Assembly (NCBI GenBank): GCA_000987045.1
Contig: LAKY01000072.1
Location: 156,012-220,011, forward strand
DNA: 64,000 nucleotides
Direction: 5' to 3'
Source of the DNA: Clostridiales bacterium PH28_bin88
Lineage (GTDB): Bacteria > Bacillota > PH28-bin88
The notes below the pieces were generated by a model, which worked only from the letters and a program-made list of their open reading frames with translations, did no database searches and was not told the DNA's origin. The translations under genes and the position numbers were made by a program. Of this stretch, positions 28,691 through 37,792 are shown piece after piece. Position 1 is the stretch's first letter. Every line of letters begins with the position of its first letter.

Positions 28691-28762
28691 CATACTGTAT
28701 TAAATTTAGCTATATTCTAGCACAGAACCCCGTCCAGGTCAACGAATTTAGTCAAGCCCGTG

Positions 28763-28984
28763 TCAGTGTTTATGATGCCGGCAGTCACAGCCCGGTTGGC
28801 ACTCAGTATCGTAAGCATCCACAATTTTGATGGAATCCAGTGTCTGCCTCAAAGAGGTCTTCACCGCCTCCACATACTCCCGCCGTAGCAGTGACTGCTC
28901 CTCCCTTTCCTCCGGGGACAGCTCTTTTTTCCTCTGCTTCCTGGCAAGTTCGTTAATCCGGTCAATCTTTTCCTTGGTAAGCAA
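28763..28984 (-). CDS. DUF896 (YnzC-type) protein with Cys/His-rich C-terminal tail
   Basis: 73 aa; KIDRINELARKQRKKELSPEEREEQSLLRREY; tail ECQPGCDCRHHKH. Confidence 0.92.
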   Translation of the reverse strand: MLTKEKIDRINELARKQRKKELSPEEREEQSLLRREYVEAVKTSLRQTLDSIKIVDAYDTECQPGCDCRHHKH

Positions 28985-29051
28985 AAACCTCTCCCTCCAT
29001 CCATAGCATTTTCATACCGCTATCTTTTCCTGGTTTAGCCCAGCAAATCAC

Positions 29052-29555
29052 TTAAGTAACCGGCTCAATCCGGTAGGACTTTGCGAGCACCAGTTTCCCT
29101 CCGCAGCCGGGCTTTCCACAAATATACTTCTTCGGGTTGATTTTTCGGCGGCGGGTAAACTGTTGGCCGCATTTAGAGCATAAATACACGTATCTCACCG
29201 AAGAACGTTTTTTCACCCCCACCGGCTGGCAGTACCTGTGCCCACCTACCTGGGCCAGGAGGGCTTTGAAGTAGGGTGACCCGTGACCGTGAGGTAATCC
29301 CTGCTGGTGCAGGTGGTAATGAACCAGTTCATGTTTGATGATCCCCTCCAGTTCACTCATCCCGTTGATGCCCAACTGGCGGGGATTAATTTCAATGTCT
29401 CCGGTTTTGGGCAGGTACCTACCGCCGGTAGTGGAAAGGCGGGAATTCCACCGGGCGGTATGCCGGAATCGGCTCCGCACCAGCCCCGGTTTCTCAAAGT
29501 AATCGCGGGAAATCCGCTCGACAATGCCTTGAAGCTCCATGTTTGTCATTAACAT
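29052..29555 (-). CDS. SprT-like family protein with zinc ribbon
   Basis: 167 aa; IIKHELVHYHLHQQGLPHGHGSPYFKALL; C-terminal CSKCGQQF...CGKPGCGGKL. Confidence 0.93.
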   Translation of the reverse strand: MLMTNMELQGIVERISRDYFEKPGLVRSRFRHTARWNSRLSTTGGRYLPKTGDIEINPRQLGINGMSELEGIIKHELVHYHLHQQGLPHGHGSPYFKALLAQVGGHRYCQPVGVKKRSSVRYVYLCSKCGQQFTRRRKINPKKYICGKPGCGGKLVLAKSYRIEPVT

Positions 29556-29657
29556 ACCACCTAAATCCAGGAGGAAATTGTTTAAGAATATTCATCGTTC
29601 AAAAGGAGATCTCCTTTCTCAATCTATAAAAGAACGAACCAATCCCATTGCCCACAA

Positions 29658-30224
29658 TTAGGTATCAACTACTATTTGGCCGGAACGCACAGAATAAAGT
29701 GTGTAACTTGATAAATCATTTTCTTTGAAACCTGCTGGTTTTTTCGCTTTGACAAATACTCCCGGTTCGACAGGGTCGTTTTCAAGATATTCAATTTTAA
29801 AATCTGAAAAGATATACTGCATATCTTGAAGTTTATATCTCCAATAATCATGCGGGTAATCGTGGCACGGGAATCCTTTCGAACGGGTAGTGACTACGAG
29901 CACCCCGTTAGGTTTTAAAATTTGTTTAAAGTTTGTGATTACTTTCCGCCAATCTTTAACGTGCTCCAATAATTCTGTTGATATTAATAAATCAAACGAT
30001 TCCGTGCCAAACTGGATTAATAAATCCTCGGCATCGCAAATTAGGTCTACTCCGGGACCTGTTTGAATATCTACCCCAAGATAACTGGCAGGTTTAAAAG
30101 CTTCTACAATGGGCCTTAATGAGCCATTAATATTGCGAGCGCCAACATCAATAACGGCCTTTCCCATTATTTCTTTCTCTCTTAACACTTTTCGCCCAAA
30201 ATCTATGCAGGCTAGATTACACAT
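29658..30224 (-). CDS. Class I SAM-dependent methyltransferase
   Basis: AVIDVGARNINGSLRPIV...YLGVDIQTGPGVDLICDAEDL...FDLLISTELLEHVKDWRK. Confidence 0.85.
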   Translation of the reverse strand: MCNLACIDFGRKVLREKEIMGKAVIDVGARNINGSLRPIVEAFKPASYLGVDIQTGPGVDLICDAEDLLIQFGTESFDLLISTELLEHVKDWRKVITNFKQILKPNGVLVVTTRSKGFPCHDYPHDYWRYKLQDMQYIFSDFKIEYLENDPVEPGVFVKAKKPAGFKENDLSSYTLYSVRSGQIVVDT

Positions 30225-30390
30225 AACTATACCTCCATGAACGGTATAAAAATTATCCTATCATTGGCATTCTGTATTACCATAATATGGTGCACCCCGT
30301 TCCTTTGTTACACCGAAAGTCCACCAGGTATGAGTAATTCAAACAGTTCAGGAGCGGTTAGTACCAGAGTAGCAAAGGTTTCTTGAAGTA

Positions 30391-30415
30391 TCTGAGGCCG
30401 GAAAGATCCGGCCTC
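30391..30415 (-). terminator. Hairpin downstream of trpB2
   Basis: GAGGCCGGATCTTTCCGGCCTC stem; weak U tract. Confidence 0.5.
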
Positions 30416-30426
30416 AAACGTGCTTT

Positions 30427-31797
30427 TTATTTAATTTCCGGAAGATTGGCCATGCTCCTGGCCAGATCCTCATCGGCATAGGGAACATCCTCCATCATCC
30501 CGGTTAGGTAAGCCTCGTAGGCAGATAAATCGAAATGGCCATGCCCGCTGAGGCCGAAAAGAATAGTCCGGGCCTCGCCGGCTTCCTTGGCCGCCAGGGC
30601 TTCCTCGAAGGCCCCCTTGATGGCATGGGCGCTTTCCGGTGCCGGCAAGATGCCCTCATGGCGAGCGAATAACACGGCAGCCGCAAAGACATCCTTCTGG
30701 TTATAGGCCCGCGCTTCAATAAACCCATCGTGGTAGAGTTGGCTCACCAGGGGGGAATCCCCGTGGTAGCGCAGGCCGCCGGCATGTATCCCGGCCGGCA
30801 TGAAGTCGTGGCCCAGGGTGTACATCATCATCATCGGGGTCAGCTTGGCAGTATCGCCAAAGTCATAGGCAAACTTCCCGCGGGTAAGGGTGGGACAGGC
30901 TGTAGGCTCCGCCGCAATCACTCTCACCTTCCTTCCCTGGGTAAAAACATCGTGCAGGAAGGGGAAAGACAGCCCACCGAAGTTGCTCCCGCCACCGCAG
31001 CAGCCGATTACCACGTCGGGATAATCGTCCACCTTCTCTAATTGAGTTTTGGCTTCAAGTCCGATCACCGTCTGGTGCAGCAGCACGTGGTTCAGTACAC
31101 TGCCAAGGGAGTAGTTGGTGTCGTCACGGGTAGCGGCGTCTTCCACCGCCTCACTGATGGCGATGCCCAGGCTGCCCGGGGAATCGGGATGTTCTGCCAG
31201 GATATGTCGCCCAGCTACGGTAAGGTTGCTGGGACTGGCCACCACCGAAGCGCCATATGTCTCCATGAATAACCGCCGGTAAGGCTTCTGGTTATAGCTG
31301 ACCTTCACCATGTAGACCTGGCATTCCAGCGCGAAAAAGCTGCAGGCTATACTCAAAGCGCTCCCCCACTGGCCTGCCCCCGTCTCGGTGGCAAGTCGCT
31401 TGATGCCCGCCTGCTTGTTATAGTAAGCCTGTGGTAAGGCGGTATTCAGCTTGTGGCTACCGGCCGGGCTGGTACCCTCGTACTTGTAGTAGATGCGGGC
31501 AGGGGTGTCTAGTGCCTGTTCCAGGCGACGGGCCCGGTAGAGGGGAGCGGGTCTCCACAGGCGGTACAATTCCCGTACCTCGTCGGGTATTTCCACCCAA
31601 CGGTCGGTACTTACCTCCTGTTTGATCAACTCCATGGGAAAGATGGGTGACAGGTCTTGCGGGCCGGCTGGTTGTTTTGTAGCCGGGTTCAGCGGGGGCT
31701 GGAGCGGGTTTGGCATATCCGCCTGGATGTTGTACCATCTGGTAGGGATATCCCTTTCCTCAAGAAGAATCTTGGTCCCCCCTACGCTCTTACTCAT
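30427..31797 (-). CDS. trpB2: TrpB-like pyridoxal-phosphate-dependent enzyme (tryptophan synthase beta, TrpB2 class)
   Basis: 456 aa; [53 protein letters not shown]. Confidence 0.93.
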   Translation of the reverse strand: MSKSVGGTKILLEERDIPTRWYNIQADMPNPLQPPLNPATKQPAGPQDLSPIFPMELIKQEVSTDRWVEIPDEVRELYRLWRPAPLYRARRLEQALDTPARIYYKYEGTSPAGSHKLNTALPQAYYNKQAGIKRLATETGAGQWGSALSIACSFFALECQVYMVKVSYNQKPYRRLFMETYGASVVASPSNLTVAGRHILAEHPDSPGSLGIAISEAVEDAATRDDTNYSLGSVLNHVLLHQTVIGLEAKTQLEKVDDYPDVVIGCCGGGSNFGGLSFPFLHDVFTQGRKVRVIAAEPTACPTLTRGKFAYDFGDTAKLTPMMMMYTLGHDFMPAGIHAGGLRYHGDSPLVSQLYHDGFIEARAYNQKDVFAAAVLFARHEGILPAPESAHAIKGAFEEALAAKEAGEARTILFGLSGHGHFDLSAYEAYLTGMMEDVPYADEDLARSMANLPEIK

Positions 31798-31800
31798 GGT

Positions 31801-31829
31801 CTCCTTCTCCTCTCATCTCAACTCAGCTT
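31801..31829 (-). promoter_or_regulatory. Putative TRAP-binding repeat tract overlapping the trpB2 ribosome-binding site
   Basis: Minus strand AAG.CT.GAG.TT.GAG.AT.GAG.AG.GAG.AAG.GAG.ACC.ATG: five GAG triplets plus an AAG at 5/6-nt spacing, the last forming the Shine-Dalgarno. Confidence 0.6.
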
Positions 31830-32070
31830 AGCGCTGGTTAAATTAACTTTATTTTACTAAACCGGGCGATCTTTGTCTACCCTATATCTTTCCTTCCTTT
31901 TCCTTCCTACTCGGCTTTTTCCAAGCATTGTTCTCCCGAACAGTAGCGGTAAACCTTACTGTCTACTATACCATACATTGAAGGTATCAATCGTTCTCCC
32001 ATCGCTGATTCTATTTGTCAGGGTTTGCAAGAGAACGGAACCGTCCCCCCCATGTCTCCTGTCCACCACC

Positions 32071-32115
32071 AGCACAGGGGCTCTTTACCTGGCAAGTAAA
32101 CAGCCCCTGTTTTTC
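32071..32115 (+). terminator. Strong plus-strand intrinsic terminator with no annotated plus-strand gene upstream
   Basis: ACAGGGGCTctttacctggcaagtaaacAGCCCCTGTTTTTCC. Confidence 0.65.
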
Positions 32116-32175
32116 CAGACACGCGGTAGTTTACGTTTAGACTGCCTCTCCGTAATAGGGTGGATGCCCTATCTG

Positions 32176-32820
32176 TTACGCCAGCGGGTTGGTGATCGTT
32201 GGCGGTTGCACCTCGGTGACGGTCGGAGCCACCAGGAAGTTGTCCAGCAGGATGGAATACATCAAACCGGCGGTATTGGTCTCCGGGGTGCCGCCGGGCT
32301 GGGCGTAGTTGACCACCTTGGCTTCGAACTCGATGCCCACTGTGATGACGCCGATGGCCAGAGTAACCGGAGCCGAGAACTCATACACGTTCTGCCAGCC
32401 GAAGGGCGGGTTGGTCTGCACTGTGGCCTGGGAGATGGGGCCGTTGGTGAAGTCGAACACGAGCGGCGTGCCAACGTCGGGGGAAATGGTCATCCGGGCC
32501 TGGAAGGCGTTGTCGGCAAAAATCTTCACCTTGATCGGCACGGTCAGGGCCGCGAGCAGGGCGGTGATGCCAAGAGTTGTTTCACGGGCGAAGAACACGG
32601 TTTCCCCGGTGTCTACCAGGGCGGGGTCGACGCCGGGCTGGTACCACAGGTACTGGGCCGCGCCGAGGTCGCCAGCGTCAATGGTCGCCACGTCGATAAT
32701 GTTCGGCCACGCCGGGAACTGCTGGCCGACGGTCACAGCCACGTCGCCGATCACGTAGGGCGGGGCACCTAACCGGAAGAAGGTTTTGCCGGGCACGCTG
32801 GCCAATCTGACTAACGCCAT
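32176..32820 (-). CDS. Hypothetical protein, possibly structural/surface
   Basis: 214 aa beginning MALVRLASVPGKTFFRLGAPPYVIGDVAV, SD AGGAGGAG upstream; beta-rich looking, no Cys, no family recognised. Confidence 0.75.
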   Translation of the reverse strand: MALVRLASVPGKTFFRLGAPPYVIGDVAVTVGQQFPAWPNIIDVATIDAGDLGAAQYLWYQPGVDPALVDTGETVFFARETTLGITALLAALTVPIKVKIFADNAFQARMTISPDVGTPLVFDFTNGPISQATVQTNPPFGWQNVYEFSAPVTLAIGVITVGIEFEAKVVNYAQPGGTPETNTAGLMYSILLDNFLVAPTVTEVQPPTITNPLA

Positions 32821-33026
32821 GAAATACTCCTCCTTTGTTTGCTGTTATGGACGGGCCATTCCAGCATGTAGTTATTACAGACATTTCTACCATCAATATC
32901 ATAATATGTTATACGGTTAACGATGGTGACAAAACCAAGCCAACCCCGCTGGGTGTTACTGCACCCGCATAATGTCCAGAACTTGACATTGTTAATTTTC
33001 CAGAAGTTGACGGAATACTCGTCAGT

Positions 33027-33061
33027 GATTCAGGGAGAATTAAAGTTATTCTCCCTGAATC
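33027..33061. repeat. Perfect 14-bp inverted repeat with 7-nt loop
   Basis: GATTCAGGGAGAAT-taaagtt-ATTCTCCCTGAATC. Confidence 0.85.
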
Positions 33062-33174
33062 CTGAATCACCAGCTTAACCATATGATTGCGAATGATCCG
33101 GCAACTATTCTGTGCTCCATACAGCATGCAGTGGGTACATACAATTCTTTTCCCTTGGTCCCCCAGCGCTACGC

Positions 33175-33414
33175 TTAACCGGTGGATGTCGATGTAGTCG
33201 TCGGGAAAGATATGCCTGTCCCCCTGCCAGCTTTCCTTACTGCCGCCCCCAGGGCATCCTCGGACGTTACCTCCGGCACCTTACCCCAGAAATAAGCACA
33301 GCATCCCCCGGCCAGCATGATCTGCTCGAAATCCTGCACATCGAAAGAATAATCACACGGGCTCCCTGCACAGTTTTCTAGAACAGCCTCCACTAGCGTC
33401 ATCCCCTTATACAT
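33175..33414 (-). CDS. Small hypothetical protein, possible orphan
   Basis: 79 aa MYKGMTLVEAVLENCAGSPCDYSFDVQDFEQIMLAGGCCAYFWGKVPEV...; no family recognised, AGGGG-like SD before the internal ATG. Confidence 0.4.
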   Translation of the reverse strand: MYKGMTLVEAVLENCAGSPCDYSFDVQDFEQIMLAGGCCAYFWGKVPEVTSEDALGAAVRKAGRGTGISFPTTTSTSTG

Positions 33415-33540
33415 TAGCTTAGCGGGGGTACAGCAACCCGAACTTGTAGTACACAGGGTGACCTGTTAACCAGGTGATGCATATAATGGTTTTAGATGGT
33501 AGTTGCGCCGGCTCAATGAGTATAGGTAAATGGGTTCACT

Positions 33541-34323
33541 TTGATTAGGGTAAGTAATAACTTGAAAGGAAGTCTGCTGATGACAACAAAATCTGTTTCC
33601 CCACCGCCGGACGAGTTGAATTTTGTCGGGAAAAACGGATTCACGGAAATCGGGCAGGAATTCCATAGATACTTTCAAAGGCTTTGCCAACTAAAGCCTC
33701 ACGAAAAAGTGCTGGACGTGGGATGCGGCATCGGGCGCATGGCCATTCCCTTGACGGGCTACCTGAACGAGCACGCCGTTTATGAAGGCTTTGACGTGGT
33801 AAAAAAGGGAATTGATTGGTGCCAACAAAACATCACCCCCCATTACCCGAACTTTCATTTCCGGCACGCGGACATCATCAATAAAAACTATAACCCTTAT
33901 GGCAAGGTGCCGGCCCGTCAATACAGGTTCCCTTACCCAGGCGCCTTCTTCGACTTTGTATTCTTGACCTCAGTTTTCACCCACATGCTGCCAGCCGACC
34001 AGGGCCGCTACGCGGCCGAGATTTCTCGCGTGTTGAAGCCCGGAGGCAGGTGCCTGATCACCTTTTTCCTGTTGAATGGAACTCAGCAAGAGCTGGAGGC
34101 GCAGGGCAAAAACAGGATGACGTTTCCCTTCGACCACGGTATCTGCAAAACCCACCGGCGGGGAGCGCCGGAAGCCGCCGTCGCCTATCGCGAGGACTAC
34201 ATCAGAAAACTTTACCGGCAGAACGGCCTGGTAATCGCGGAACCCATCCACTACGGTTCCTGGTCCGGCAGGGACGATTTCCTGTCATACCAGGACATTG
34301 TGGTTGCCGTCAAGGGCAGGTGA
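33541..34323 (+). CDS. Class I SAM-dependent methyltransferase (start at 33580, MTTKSVSPPPDEL, likelier)
   Basis: VLDVGCGIGRMAIPLTGYL; VFTHMLPADQGRYAAEISRVLKPGGRCLITFF. Confidence 0.92.
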   Translation: MIRVSNNLKGSLLMTTKSVSPPPDELNFVGKNGFTEIGQEFHRYFQRLCQLKPHEKVLDVGCGIGRMAIPLTGYLNEHAVYEGFDVVKKGIDWCQQNITPHYPNFHFRHADIINKNYNPYGKVPARQYRFPYPGAFFDFVFLTSVFTHMLPADQGRYAAEISRVLKPGGRCLITFFLLNGTQQELEAQGKNRMTFPFDHGICKTHRRGAPEAAVAYREDYIRKLYRQNGLVIAEPIHYGSWSGRDDFLSYQDIVVAVKGR

Positions 34324-34412
34324 AGCGAGATGCCCAACCTTCTCAGAGAGTGTCAGCAAGGAGACAAAATGATGTCAAGGAAATCGTTACAGACAAAAGG
34401 GAGGAATACCAG

Positions 34413-35108
34413 GTGGATCTGGACCTATTGATGCGTTATGCTCCGTTGATAGAGCATCTGGAAACGCATGCTCCCCGGGATGCAAGGATCCTGGAGGTGG
34501 GGAGCGGTTCCCACGGGATCACCCGGTTCTGTAAACGCCGGGTAGTGGGACTGGATATCGATTTCCCGCCCCCGGTGTCACCGTACCTGGAACCCCATAA
34601 AGGCCATGCCACGGCAATTCCTTTTCCCGATCACAGCTTCGACTTCGTGGTCTGTACCGACGTGTTGGAGCACATACCCGGCGATGCGAGGGAACTGGCC
34701 ATGCGGGAAATGTGGCGGCTGGCCAGGAGGGCGGTACTATGCGGGGTACCATGCGGGAGCAAGGCGCTAAGATACGAGGAAAGGTACAATACCGCTTACA
34801 GGCAAAGATTGGGCCGGGATAACCCTTGGCTGGTGGAACATCAACAGCATGGCCTGCCGGAAGCCGAGGAGGTGCGCCGGGCCTGGCTGCGGGTAACACA
34901 AGGCTCGCCGGAAGCACGTATCCATGAATCCGGTAACGTTAACCTGGATTTTTGGTTGGAAACCCACCTCGCGGAACTGATGGAACCCTGGCCGGCATCC
35001 TACCGGAAACTGCGTGAGAATGCATTGCGCAACCTGGCAGCATTTACCAAAGCAAAAAGTTTCGGCGATTGCTACCGGCGGATTTTTTTGATCATCCGCC
35101 AGGAGTGA
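34413..35108 (+). CDS. Class I SAM-dependent methyltransferase (GTG start at 34413; ORF open to 34050)
   Basis: ARILEVGSGSHGITRFCKRRVVGLDIDFPP; FDFVVCTDVLEHIPGDARELAMREMWRLAR; GGAGG upstream of the GTG. Confidence 0.88.
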   Translation: MDLDLLMRYAPLIEHLETHAPRDARILEVGSGSHGITRFCKRRVVGLDIDFPPPVSPYLEPHKGHATAIPFPDHSFDFVVCTDVLEHIPGDARELAMREMWRLARRAVLCGVPCGSKALRYEERYNTAYRQRLGRDNPWLVEHQQHGLPEAEEVRRAWLRVTQGSPEARIHESGNVNLDFWLETHLAELMEPWPASYRKLRENALRNLAAFTKAKSFGDCYRRIFLIIRQE

Positions 35109-35128
35109 CAAGCAAGGAGGTTGTTAAT

Positions 35129-35944
35129 GTGAAATCAAGCGCCAGAGTCTCTCCGGTCGCGGTCTCCATCATCATCCCGGTATATAACTGCCTAGTCTAT
35201 ACCAGGCGGTGCTTGCACGCCCTGCGCAGCCATACCGCTGGGCCGTCATACGAGGTGATTGTGATCGACAACGCATCTACCGACGGTACCGGTGAGTTTC
35301 TGGCCCGGTTGAAACCCTGGGTAAAGGTAATCACCAACAAAGCAAACCTGGGTTTCGCGAGGGCCTGCAACCAGGGTGCCCGGATCGCCCGGGGCGGGTA
35401 CGTGGTCTTCTTGAATAATGATACCATCCCTAGTGCGGGCTGGCTGGCGGCCCTGGTGGCCGTCGCCCAGCGGGACCCGAAGATCGCCGTGGTGGGCGCC
35501 AAGTTGTTGTATCCCAACGGGCGCGTGCAGCATGCCGGGGTGGTATTCCGCCAGGCCAATCCCATCGGTACGCGCCACATTTACCGGGGCTACATGGCCA
35601 GCGCCCCCCAGGTCAACAAGGAGCGGGACTTCCAGGTGGTCACCGGCGCCTGCATGCTGGTGCGGCGGTACGTGTTCAACAGCCTGCAGGGCTTTGACGA
35701 GGGGTATGTCAACAGTTTTGAGGACGTGGACTTCTGCCTGCGGGTACGACAGGCGGGGTGGCGAGTGGTCTATACACCCCGGAGCGTGCTGGTGCACCAT
35801 GAGTCGGTCAGCCCTGGCCGCCACCTGAAAGACCAAGAAAACATGCAGCGGCTGAACGCCAGATGGGCGGGAAAAATCAAGGCTGACGCCGACCTTTATT
35901 ACCGGGCTGACTCGGCTCCTCCTCCGCACCCTAATGCATATTAG
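35129..35944 (+). CDS. Family 2 glycosyltransferase (GTG start at 35129)
   Basis: VSIIIPVYNCLVYTRRCLHAL...VIDNASTDGTGEFL...FLNNDTIPSAGWL...FDEGYVNSFEDVDFCLRVRQAGWRVVY; SD AAGGAGG. Confidence 0.94.
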   Translation: MKSSARVSPVAVSIIIPVYNCLVYTRRCLHALRSHTAGPSYEVIVIDNASTDGTGEFLARLKPWVKVITNKANLGFARACNQGARIARGGYVVFLNNDTIPSAGWLAALVAVAQRDPKIAVVGAKLLYPNGRVQHAGVVFRQANPIGTRHIYRGYMASAPQVNKERDFQVVTGACMLVRRYVFNSLQGFDEGYVNSFEDVDFCLRVRQAGWRVVYTPRSVLVHHESVSPGRHLKDQENMQRLNARWAGKIKADADLYYRADSAPPPHPNAY

Positions 35945-35973
35945 CCCCACGCATGGTGGAAAGGAGAATACCC

Positions 35974-36765
35974 ATGGAATTCACCGGAGAAAGACTGGTA
36001 CCTCACCTGGAGCACACCGCTGAACTGTTCGTCAAGCACATGAGCAGGTACCTGCTGGCCCAGAGCCCGTGTAAGGGCAAAAGGATCCTGGACGCGGGAT
36101 GCGGCGCCGGCTATGGAGCCGCCTTTTTGGCCGCCAACGGCGCCAGGGCGGTGGTAGGGATAGACATCTCCCCCGAAGCCATTGCCTATGCCAGGGAAAA
36201 TTTCCAGGCCGCCAACCTTGTGTTCCAGGTGGGAGACTGCTGTAATCTGAGGTTTCCTGATCACGAGTTCGACGGCGTGGTAGCCATGGAAATCATCGAA
36301 CACCTCGACCGCTACCCGCAGTTCCTGGCGGAAGTGAAGCGAGTGCTGAAACCGGGAGGTTTCTTGCTGGTATCAACTCCCAACAAGGAGGTCTGGTCTC
36401 CCCAACAGCCACAGCCGGTAAATCCCCATCATGTCATCGAATTTACCCTGGACCAGTTTCGCCAGGTCCTGGGCCGCTATTTCCAGGAAGTGGCCGTCTT
36501 CGGCCAGGGTTTCGCCAGGCCGGTTATCTTTCAAAACCTGGCGAACCTCCAGCCAGGGACGGTGCACCTGGTAAGGGTACCCATCCGGCTGTTGCCTTAC
36601 CGGGCCGGGAGCAATTTTTATAATTCCTTGCAGGCGCCCCCCAGGCGGAGGAACACAATGGCCGAAATCAGGAAATCCCTCTACTTTGTGATCCTCGCCC
36701 GGAAACACGGCAGCGCGGTGAACATCCCCATCCCGGCCGGTGACATTTGCTATTTTTGGACATAA
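35974..36765 (+). CDS. Class I SAM-dependent methyltransferase
   Basis: MEFTGERLVP...RILDAGCGAGYGAAFLAANGARAVVGIDISPEAIAYARENF...VVAMEIIEHLDRYPQFLAEVKRVLKPGGFLLVSTPNK. Confidence 0.93.
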   Translation: MEFTGERLVPHLEHTAELFVKHMSRYLLAQSPCKGKRILDAGCGAGYGAAFLAANGARAVVGIDISPEAIAYARENFQAANLVFQVGDCCNLRFPDHEFDGVVAMEIIEHLDRYPQFLAEVKRVLKPGGFLLVSTPNKEVWSPQQPQPVNPHHVIEFTLDQFRQVLGRYFQEVAVFGQGFARPVIFQNLANLQPGTVHLVRVPIRLLPYRAGSNFYNSLQAPPRRRNTMAEIRKSLYFVILARKHGSAVNIPIPAGDICYFWT

Positions 36766-36783
36766 CGGCAGGAGGAGTAAGCA

Positions 36784-37599
36784 TTGTTAGTTTCCGTGAT
36801 CATACCGGTCCACAATCAATTGCCTTACACCAGGCAGTGCCTCGAGTCCGTAATCGCCACCGACAAAGGCGTCCGGCGGGAGGTCATCGTAATCGACAAC
36901 GCCTCCACCGATGGCACATTCTCCTACTTGCAGAGGCATTCCGGCAGGCTTAAGGCCATCCGCAACACCACCAACATGGGGTTTGCCCGCGCCTGCAACC
37001 AGGGCGCCCGGGCAGCCACCGGTGAATTCTTATGTTTTGTGAATAATGATACTGTCTGCCGTCCCGGCTGGCTTGCCGCGCTGGTGGCGGTGATGCAAAC
37101 CGACCCCCGCATCGGGGTGGCCGGGAGCAAGTTGCTGTACCCAGACGGCACCGTCCAGCACGCGGGAGTGGTGATTACCGGGGAAAATCCCATCTCCCCG
37201 GTGCTCATCTACCGGGGAGTTCCCGGCAACGCCCCTTTTGTGAACAGGACCCGGGACTTTCAATCGGTGAGCGGCGCCGGCATGCTTGTCCGGCGGCAGG
37301 TATTCGACACGGTGGGAGGATTCGACGAGGGATTCATTAACGGCTGCGAAGACCTGGACTTCTGCTTCCGGGTGAGGCAACGGGGGTACAGGGTGGTCTA
37401 TGTGCCGGCCAGTGTCCTCTACCACTTCGAATCCCGCACTCCCGGCCGCCACAAGCACATTCCGCAAAACCGAGCCCGGCTGCAGGCCAAGTGGCACGGA
37501 AAGATCAGGGCGGATGCAGCCCATTATTACCGGCAAGACGGTTTTGCCGGGTCTCCTCCTGTTTTTGTCCGCCCAAAAAAAACTCCCATCAGAAGGTAA
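36784..37599 (+). CDS. Family 2 glycosyltransferase
   Basis: LVSVIIPVHNQLPYTRQCLESV...VIDNASTDGTFSYL...FVNNDTVCRPGWL...GFINGCEDLDFCFRVRQRGYRVVYVP; paralogous to the 35129 gene. Confidence 0.94.
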   Translation: MLVSVIIPVHNQLPYTRQCLESVIATDKGVRREVIVIDNASTDGTFSYLQRHSGRLKAIRNTTNMGFARACNQGARAATGEFLCFVNNDTVCRPGWLAALVAVMQTDPRIGVAGSKLLYPDGTVQHAGVVITGENPISPVLIYRGVPGNAPFVNRTRDFQSVSGAGMLVRRQVFDTVGGFDEGFINGCEDLDFCFRVRQRGYRVVYVPASVLYHFESRTPGRHKHIPQNRARLQAKWHGKIRADAAHYYRQDGFAGSPPVFVRPKKTPIRR

Positions 37600-37606
37600 A
37601 AAGCAA

Positions 37607-37792
37607 ATGAACAGCCTCCTTCAGGAACTGAGGGAAATGGAAATGTCCATGATACGGCGGGGTGGATGGACGTACCTGCGCCTGGTATACTTGCTGGCCT
37701 GCCTGCAAGATATCCCGCAGCCGCGGGCAGTCCAAGAAAGGAGAGAGACCATTGATATCAGGACTGACCAGCATCATCGTACTGGCCCATAA
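37607..37792 (+). CDS. Small ORF between two glycosyltransferases
   Basis: 61 aa MNSLLQELREMEMSMIRRGGWTYLRLVYLLACLQDIPQPRAVQERR...; fills the gap and overlaps the next GT start; no family recognised. Confidence 0.35.
   Translation: MNSLLQELREMEMSMIRRGGWTYLRLVYLLACLQDIPQPRAVQERRETIDIRTDQHHRTGP

Noticed and set aside
29599-29615. AAAGGAGATCTCCTTT palindrome upstream of the SprT-like gene
   Set aside because: Short, isolated palindrome with no partner or adjacent regulatory logic; insufficient to call a site.
31873-32772. 299-aa plus-strand ORF over the orphan terminator and the 214-aa gene
   Set aside because: Runs through a strong terminator and lies antisense to a better supported ORF with an SD site.
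34050-34412. N-terminal extension of the second methyltransferase
   Set aside because: Overlaps the end of the first methyltransferase in another frame; GTG at 34413 has a good SD.
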